Of a stretch of DNA of 19,998 bases, positions 16,479-19,998 are shown piece by piece (the stretch's first letter is position 1; the number at the start of each line of letters is the position of its first letter). The position numbers and the translations under genes are program-made. The stretch comes from Proteobacteria bacterium UBA1844. GTDB lineage: Bacteria > Pseudomonadota > Gammaproteobacteria > Steroidobacterales > Woeseiaceae. The stretch covers positions 1 through 19,998 of the forward strand of contig DDIS01000118.1 in NCBI GenBank assembly GCA_002338615.1, given 5' to 3'. The notes beneath the pieces are model-generated. The model did no database searches. It had not been told where the DNA came from and saw only the letters and a program-made list of their open reading frames with translations.

Positions 16479-18629
16479 TCAAAGTTTTCCGTAGTAACCC
16501 TCTTTGAGTGCATCAAAGAGGTTCGCGGCGGTGTGTACTTCGCCGTCGTATTCAATTTCCTCATCGCCCTTGAGTTTGACAGTCGAGCCGTCATCGAGCG
16601 TAAACGAGTAGGTCGTGTTCTTGAGGTCCTTCTCTTTTACCAGTACGCCCTGGAAGGCTTCCGGGTTAAAGCGGAATGTCGTGCATCCTTTCAGACCCTG
16701 CTTGTAAGCGTACAGGTAAATATCCTTGAAATCTTCGTAGGCATAGTCCGTCGGCACATTCGCAGTCTTCGAAATGGAAGAATCGATCCACTTTTGTGCC
16801 GCTGCCTGGATGTCAACGTGCTGCTTCGGGGAGATATCGTCGGCAGCGACGAAATAGTCCGGCAAATTTCCGACACCCGAAGCGCTGCGTTCCGGCATCG
16901 CGCCTTTGTCGACAAGCTCGCGATAGGCGAGTAACTCGAACGAGAATACGTCGACTTTCTCCTTGCTCTTCTTGCCCTGACGAATGACATTGCGAAAATA
17001 GTGATGCGCAAAGCTCGGCTCGATACCGTTCGAGGCATTGTTGGCAAGTGACAGGGAGATTGTGCCGGTCGGTGCAATTGAACTGTGGTGCGTGAAACGG
17101 GCTCCGGTTTCGGCCAGCTGCTCGACCAGCTCCGGCGCCTCGGCCGCAATGCGCTGCATGTAGCGGCTATACCTGGCATGCAACACCCGGCCAGGCACGC
17201 GATCGCCGGCGCGGTAACCGTCTTCCAGCATCTCGGGGCGCTTGCGCAGCATTTCCTCGGTGACCTGGAACTGTTCGGTCATGATCGGTGCCGGTCCTTT
17301 TTCTTTCGCAAGCTCCAGCGCTTCTTCCCAGCCGGCCAACGCGAGCTCCCGGGCAACATCTTCGCTGAACGCTACCGATGCCGCATCGCCGTAGCGCATG
17401 CGCTGCATCGTTGCCGCGGACCCGAGTCCGAGGAAGCCCATGCCATGCCGGCGCTTGCGCTGGATTTCGTTGCGTTGCTGCGGCAGCGGCAGTCCATTGA
17501 TCTCAACTACATTGTCCAGCATACGGGTGAACACTTTCACCACCTTGCGGAACGAGTCCCAGTCAAAGCGCGCCTTGTCCGTGAACGGATGCAGCACGAA
17601 CCGGGTCAGGTTGACCGAGCCCAGCAGACAGGAACCGTACGGCGGCAAGGGCTGTTCACCACAGGGATTGGTTGCGCGAATATTCTCGCAAAACCAGTTG
17701 TTGTTCATTTCGTTGACCTTGTCGATCAGGACGAAGCCCGGTTCCGCAAAATCGTAGGTCGACGCCATGATGAGGTCCCAGACGCGATGCGCCGGCATTG
17801 TTTTGTAGATCTTGCAGGCCACCAGGCCTTCGGCATTGCACACGTAGCTGCGTGCTTCCGGCCACTCGCGCCAGACGAACTGGCTGCGGTCGCCAAGGTC
17901 GAGGCCGTCCTGCTCAAGTTCCTTTTCCGTGACCGGAAATGCAAGCTGCCAGTCATCATCGTTGATAACCGCCTGCATAAACTCATCGGTGACGAGCAAG
18001 GACAGGTTGAACTGCCGCAGTCGCCCGTCTTCACGTTTCGCCCGAATGAACTCCATGACGTCGGGGTGCCCTACATCAAAGGTTCCCATCTGCGCGCCTC
18101 GCCGGCCGCCGGCAGAGGACACCGTGAAACACATCTTGTCGTATATGTCCATGAACGACAGCGGACCCGAGGTATACGCACCCGCGCCTGTGACGTACGC
18201 GCCTTTTGGCCGTAGCGTCGAGAACTCATAGCCGATGCCACAACCCGCCTTCAGCGTCAGTCCCGCTTCGTGAACCTTGTTGAGAATGTTGTCCATCGAG
18301 TCACCGATGGTGCCCGACACGGTGCAGTTGATCGTCGATGTCGCAGGCTTGTGCTCCCGCGCCCCGGCGTTCGAGACAATGCGCCCTGCCGGTATGGCTC
18401 CCGTGCGCAGCGCCCACAGGAACTCCTTGTAATAGTGCTCGCGCTTCGATTCCAGTTCGACCTCTGCAAGCGCTTTCGCCACCCGCGAGTAGGTTTCGTC
18501 GATCGACTGATCGATGTTCGAACCATCCTTGGCTACCAGCTTGTACTTGGCACTCCATATATCCAGCGACGCCGCCTGGAATTCAATCTCAGAAACCGAC
18601 TGCGGTTCGAGTTGTACTGCTGATTTCAT
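16479..18629 (-). CDS. nrdJa: Adenosylcobalamin-dependent ribonucleotide reductase, catalytic subunit NrdJa
   Basis: NrdJa reduces ribonucleotides to deoxyribonucleotides using a thiyl radical made by adenosylcobalamin, so it needs neither oxygen nor an iron radical subunit. The 716-residue protein has the barrel signatures: C102 in NCTVSGT, the NPCGEQPL motif with N321, C323 and E325, C334 in GSCLLGSVNL, and SSIAPTGTIS later on. Its own C-terminus ends without the cysteine pair, which NrdJb provides. The ATG at 18629 has GGGGAG about 11 nt upstream; an in-frame extension to 18692 lacks a ribosome site. A sigma70-like promoter and an NrdR box lie upstream. It depends on cobalamin supply, but no B12 riboswitch is visible on this strand. 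Confidence 0.95.
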   Translation of the reverse strand: MKSAVQLEPQSVSEIEFQAASLDIWSAKYKLVAKDGSNIDQSIDETYSRVAKALAEVELESKREHYYKEFLWALRTGAIPAGRIVSNAGAREHKPATSTINCTVSGTIGDSMDNILNKVHEAGLTLKAGCGIGYEFSTLRPKGAYVTGAGAYTSGPLSFMDIYDKMCFTVSSAGGRRGAQMGTFDVGHPDVMEFIRAKREDGRLRQFNLSLLVTDEFMQAVINDDDWQLAFPVTEKELEQDGLDLGDRSQFVWREWPEARSYVCNAEGLVACKIYKTMPAHRVWDLIMASTYDFAEPGFVLIDKVNEMNNNWFCENIRATNPCGEQPLPPYGSCLLGSVNLTRFVLHPFTDKARFDWDSFRKVVKVFTRMLDNVVEINGLPLPQQRNEIQRKRRHGMGFLGLGSAATMQRMRYGDAASVAFSEDVARELALAGWEEALELAKEKGPAPIMTEQFQVTEEMLRKRPEMLEDGYRAGDRVPGRVLHARYSRYMQRIAAEAPELVEQLAETGARFTHHSSIAPTGTISLSLANNASNGIEPSFAHHYFRNVIRQGKKSKEKVDVFSFELLAYRELVDKGAMPERSASGVGNLPDYFVAADDISPKQHVDIQAAAQKWIDSSISKTANVPTDYAYEDFKDIYLYAYKQGLKGCTTFRFNPEAFQGVLVKEKDLKNTTYSFTLDDGSTVKLKGDEEIEYDGEVHTAANLFDALKEGYYGKL

Positions 18630-18747
18630 TGGCCCACTTTCTCCCCTGTGCTCCTGACGGAGACCTGTTTCCCGAACGCCCCAATTCGCCATTTTCCAGA
18701 GCGTACAGGCGCCCGCCCGCCGCTGCTCACGAAATGCACGGCGAGTG

Positions 18748-18763
18748 CCAGAGATGGCTCTGT
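18748..18763. promoter_or_regulatory. Degenerate NrdR-box partner (dyad)
   Basis: The dyad CAGAG-N4-CTCTG is centred 32 bp from the centre of the strong NrdR box at 18780-18795. This is the roughly three-turn spacing usual for paired NrdR sites. Only the outer bases fit the NrdR consensus, so it may be a weak second site or simply a hairpin in the nrdJ leader. Confidence 0.3.
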
Positions 18764-18779
18764 TTCACTCGTTGAGTGG

Positions 18780-18795
18780 ACACAAGATGTTGTGC
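18780..18795. promoter_or_regulatory. NrdR box of nrdJab
   Basis: ACACAAGATGTTGTGC fits the 16-bp NrdR consensus (ACACWANATNTWGTGT) at every position except the last. It lies about 10-25 nt downstream of the likely transcription start, where binding of the NrdR repressor would block nrdJab expression when dATP is plentiful. The nrdR gene is not in this window. Confidence 0.75.
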
Positions 18796-18810
18796 CCCGA
18801 TACGAGCTAG

Positions 18811-18837
18811 ATTATGCCCGTACGCGATCAGTGTCAA
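18811..18837 (-). promoter_or_regulatory. Sigma70-like promoter of nrdJab
   Basis: On the - strand a perfect TTGACA (18832-18837) is followed, after a short 15-bp spacer, by CATAAT (18811-18816, 5/6). The predicted start near 18804 gives a leader of about 175 nt before the nrdJa ATG. The NrdR box lies just downstream. The spacer is two bases shorter than ideal. Confidence 0.5.
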
Positions 18838-18958
18838 GCGTTTCCAGTAATTCGTTCAGCTGGTCTTTTTATCGTTTTTTCAATATGTTACATATAATAT
18901 CGCAAAAATTAGATTAAAAAATCAGTGAAACAAATGACACTCCTGGAAAAAAGCGGAA

Positions 18959-18974
18959 CCACAACATCTAGTGC
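18959..18974. promoter_or_regulatory. Second NrdR-box-like site, far upstream of nrdJ
   Basis: CCACAACATCTAGTGC matches the NrdR consensus at all but the first and last positions. Its centre is 179 bp from the centre of the proximal box, close to 17 helical turns at 10.5 bp per turn. It could support looping by oligomeric NrdR or belong to a separate promoter in the AT-rich island. Confidence 0.5.
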
Positions 18975-19160
18975 CAAAAAATTGGCCGGATGCAACCCCG
19001 GAGCCAGCTTGAATTGGTTTCCAGAGACCCTATTTCAACCGTCAATACAGCCACTTGAGGCGCAATACAAGGCGATTTTTCGGCGCGTCGTCACAGCGGT
19101 TTCGAGACGATGAAGCATGAAAATCACGCGTGTCGCCGTCGGTCGCAGGCAGCACGAAAT

Positions 19161-19187
19161 GAACTAACAAGCGCGTCCGCGTGTCGA
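19161..19187 (+). promoter_or_regulatory. Weak sigmaE-like promoter before the HtrA gene
   Basis: GAACTA (19161-19166), a 17-bp spacer and TCGA (19184-19187) loosely resemble the envelope-stress sigmaE pattern GAACTT-N16-TCTGA. Deg-family protease genes are often sigmaE-controlled, which is why this was looked for. Several key bases differ, and the leader would be about 95 nt. Confidence 0.2.
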
Positions 19188-19285
19188 GGTTTCATTGCCC
19201 GAAAAATTCGGGCTGGCTAAACACCGCCCGAAACGTAGAATTGCCGCTCGGGCCGATCAGGATCGAATCAGTAACAGAGAGCATT

Positions 19286-19998
19286 ATGATAAAGACGATA
19301 CAAAGGTTCAGCCTAGCCCTGTTTGTCCTGTATACGACCGGCGCCGGCGCTGCATTGCCAACAGCCATCGGCGGACAACCGGTGACGAGCCTCGCTCCCC
19401 TGGTGGAGGCAACGTCGCCCGCCGTAGTCAATATCCGTGTACGACAAACCCTGAGCAACAATCAGCCCTACGCCGATGAGGCGTTTCGGCGTTTCTTCGG
19501 TTTCCCGGATAGCCGCGGGCCGCGCCAGATTGCGAGCGCTGGCTCCGGCGTAATTGTCGATGCTGCGAACGGTTATATATTGACCAACCACCATGTGGTC
19601 GAGAATGCAGACGAGATAAAGGTTTCCCTGCTTGACGGACAGTTGCTTGATGCAGAAGTCATTGGCAGCGATGCCGCAACGGATATCGCGCTCCTCAAGG
19701 TCGAGGCCGAGCACATGGTTGAAATGCCGATTGGCGATTCCCAGGCGGTGCGTGTTGGTGATTTTGTGCTCGCCATTGGTAACCCGTTCGGACTTGGCCA
19801 TACCGTGACCTCGGGTATCGTCAGCGCGCTCGGACGTTCTGGAATCGGCGTGGGTCTCGAAGACTTTATCCAGACGGATGCTTCGATCAACCCCGGCAAT
19901 TCGGGCGGTGCGCTGGTCAACATGCGGGGTGAACTGGTGGGCATCAATTCCGCCATCATCAGCCGTACGGGCGGCAACGTCGGCATCGGCTTTGCCGT
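19286..19998 (+). CDS. HtrA/DegP-family periplasmic serine protease, 3' end outside window
   Basis: The frame runs open to the window edge, giving 237 full residues. A signal peptide (MIKTIQRF, hydrophobic core, GAGAA) is followed by the trypsin-like domain: SGVIV near 87-91, catalytic His103 in TNHHVV, Asp133 in TDIALLKV and Ser206 in NPGNSGGAL. The oxyanion and specificity region GNPFGLGHTVTSGIVSALGR is typical of Deg proteases. The PDZ domains expected downstream are not in view, so DegP, DegQ/MucD and DegS-like forms cannot be told apart; a cleavable signal and a short Q-linker favour a DegQ/MucD-like form. It acts in periplasmic protein quality control. The ATG at 19286 has AGAGAG 6 nt upstream. 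It is divergent from nrdJab. Confidence 0.93.
   Translation, partial: MIKTIQRFSLALFVLYTTGAGAALPTAIGGQPVTSLAPLVEATSPAVVNIRVRQTLSNNQPYADEAFRRFFGFPDSRGPRQIASAGSGVIVDAANGYILTNHHVVENADEIKVSLLDGQLLDAEVIGSDAATDIALLKVEAEHMVEMPIGDSQAVRVGDFVLAIGNPFGLGHTVTSGIVSALGRSGIGVGLEDFIQTDASINPGNSGGALVNMRGELVGINSAIISRTGGNVGIGFA

Larger units (their letters stand above)
18630..19285. other. Gene-free divergent region between nrdJa and the HtrA gene
   Basis: This 656-bp region holds the nrdJ promoter and NrdR sites. It also has an AT-rich island (about 18850-18945) with a perfect TATAAT on the + strand at 18893-18898, a second NrdR-box-like site at 18959-18974, a 7-bp hairpin (GCCCGAA/TTCGGGC, 19197-19213), and the start region of the protease gene. 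A 60-codon open frame at 18934-19113 resembles nothing I know and is not called. Confidence 0.6.

Noticed and set aside
18659..18667. GGAGACCTG, the core of a cobalamin-riboswitch B12 box, near the B12-dependent nrdJ genes
   Set aside because: It is on the + strand, opposite to nrdJab, and overlaps the nrdJa upstream region without the rest of a riboswitch core around it; treated as coincidence.
18934..19113. Small + strand open frame of 59 residues before the protease gene
   Set aside because: No recognisable domain, weak ribosome site, and low-complexity unlike neighbours; a TATAAT upstream is the only support.
1..19998. Novel defence system, mobile island, prophage or CRISPR array
   Set aside because: Every sizeable frame belongs to a known core family with uniform composition; no transposase, integrase, spacer array or defence-type gene was seen.

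Overview
The window is a chromosomal, housekeeping stretch from a Gram-negative gammaproteobacterium. Support for this comes from LPS inner-core/Kdo genes (hldE, waaA), murein-peptide recycling by Mpl, a TolC outer-membrane channel, a periplasmic HtrA/Deg protease, and a split NrdJa/NrdJb ribonucleotide reductase of the kind known from Pseudomonas. The DNA is moderately GC-rich and the coding style is uniform. I see no phage, plasmid, transposase, CRISPR, tRNA or rRNA signal. The genus cannot be fixed from this sequence.

Layout. (1) 1-3272: a REP-type hairpin at the left edge, then leftward mpl followed by a LON-substrate-binding-domain gene, and divergent rightward rnd (RNase D). (2) 3273-7706: a REP hairpin between rnd and adk, leftward adk, then rightward pfp (pyrophosphate-dependent phosphofructokinase) and hppA (proton-pumping membrane pyrophosphatase). 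hppA is preceded by a long, strongly structured leader that I cannot assign to a known family. (3) 7707-7911: an 11-bp hairpin and a 36-bp near-perfect inverted repeat between convergent genes. (4) 7912-10251: a leftward membrane-anchored PAS-PAS-GGDEF-EAL protein. (5) 10517-12807: a rightward PCM-like methyltransferase, then tolC. (6) 12858-15554: leftward hldE and waaA, 15 bp apart. (7) 15770-18629: leftward nrdJa and nrdJb, 1 nt apart, with a sigma70-like promoter and excellent NrdR-box matches upstream. (8) 18630-19285: a 656-bp gene-free region. (9) 19286 to the end: the N-terminal two-thirds of the catalytic region of an HtrA/DegP-family protease, cut by the window edge.

How the genes fit together. 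adk, pfp and hppA form a pyrophosphate/adenylate energy module: PPi made by biosynthesis can be spent on glycolysis (Pfp) or used to pump protons (HppA), and Adk recycles the AMP that accompanies PPi formation. hldE, waaA and tolC are envelope functions. nrdJab makes deoxynucleotides with adenosylcobalamin, without needing oxygen or a radical-storing iron subunit.

Most of the window is ordinary. The best candidates for something undescribed are the hppA leader, the unusual zinc-site residues in the adenylate kinase lid, the long inverted repeat after hppA, and the widely spaced NrdR boxes upstream of nrdJ.
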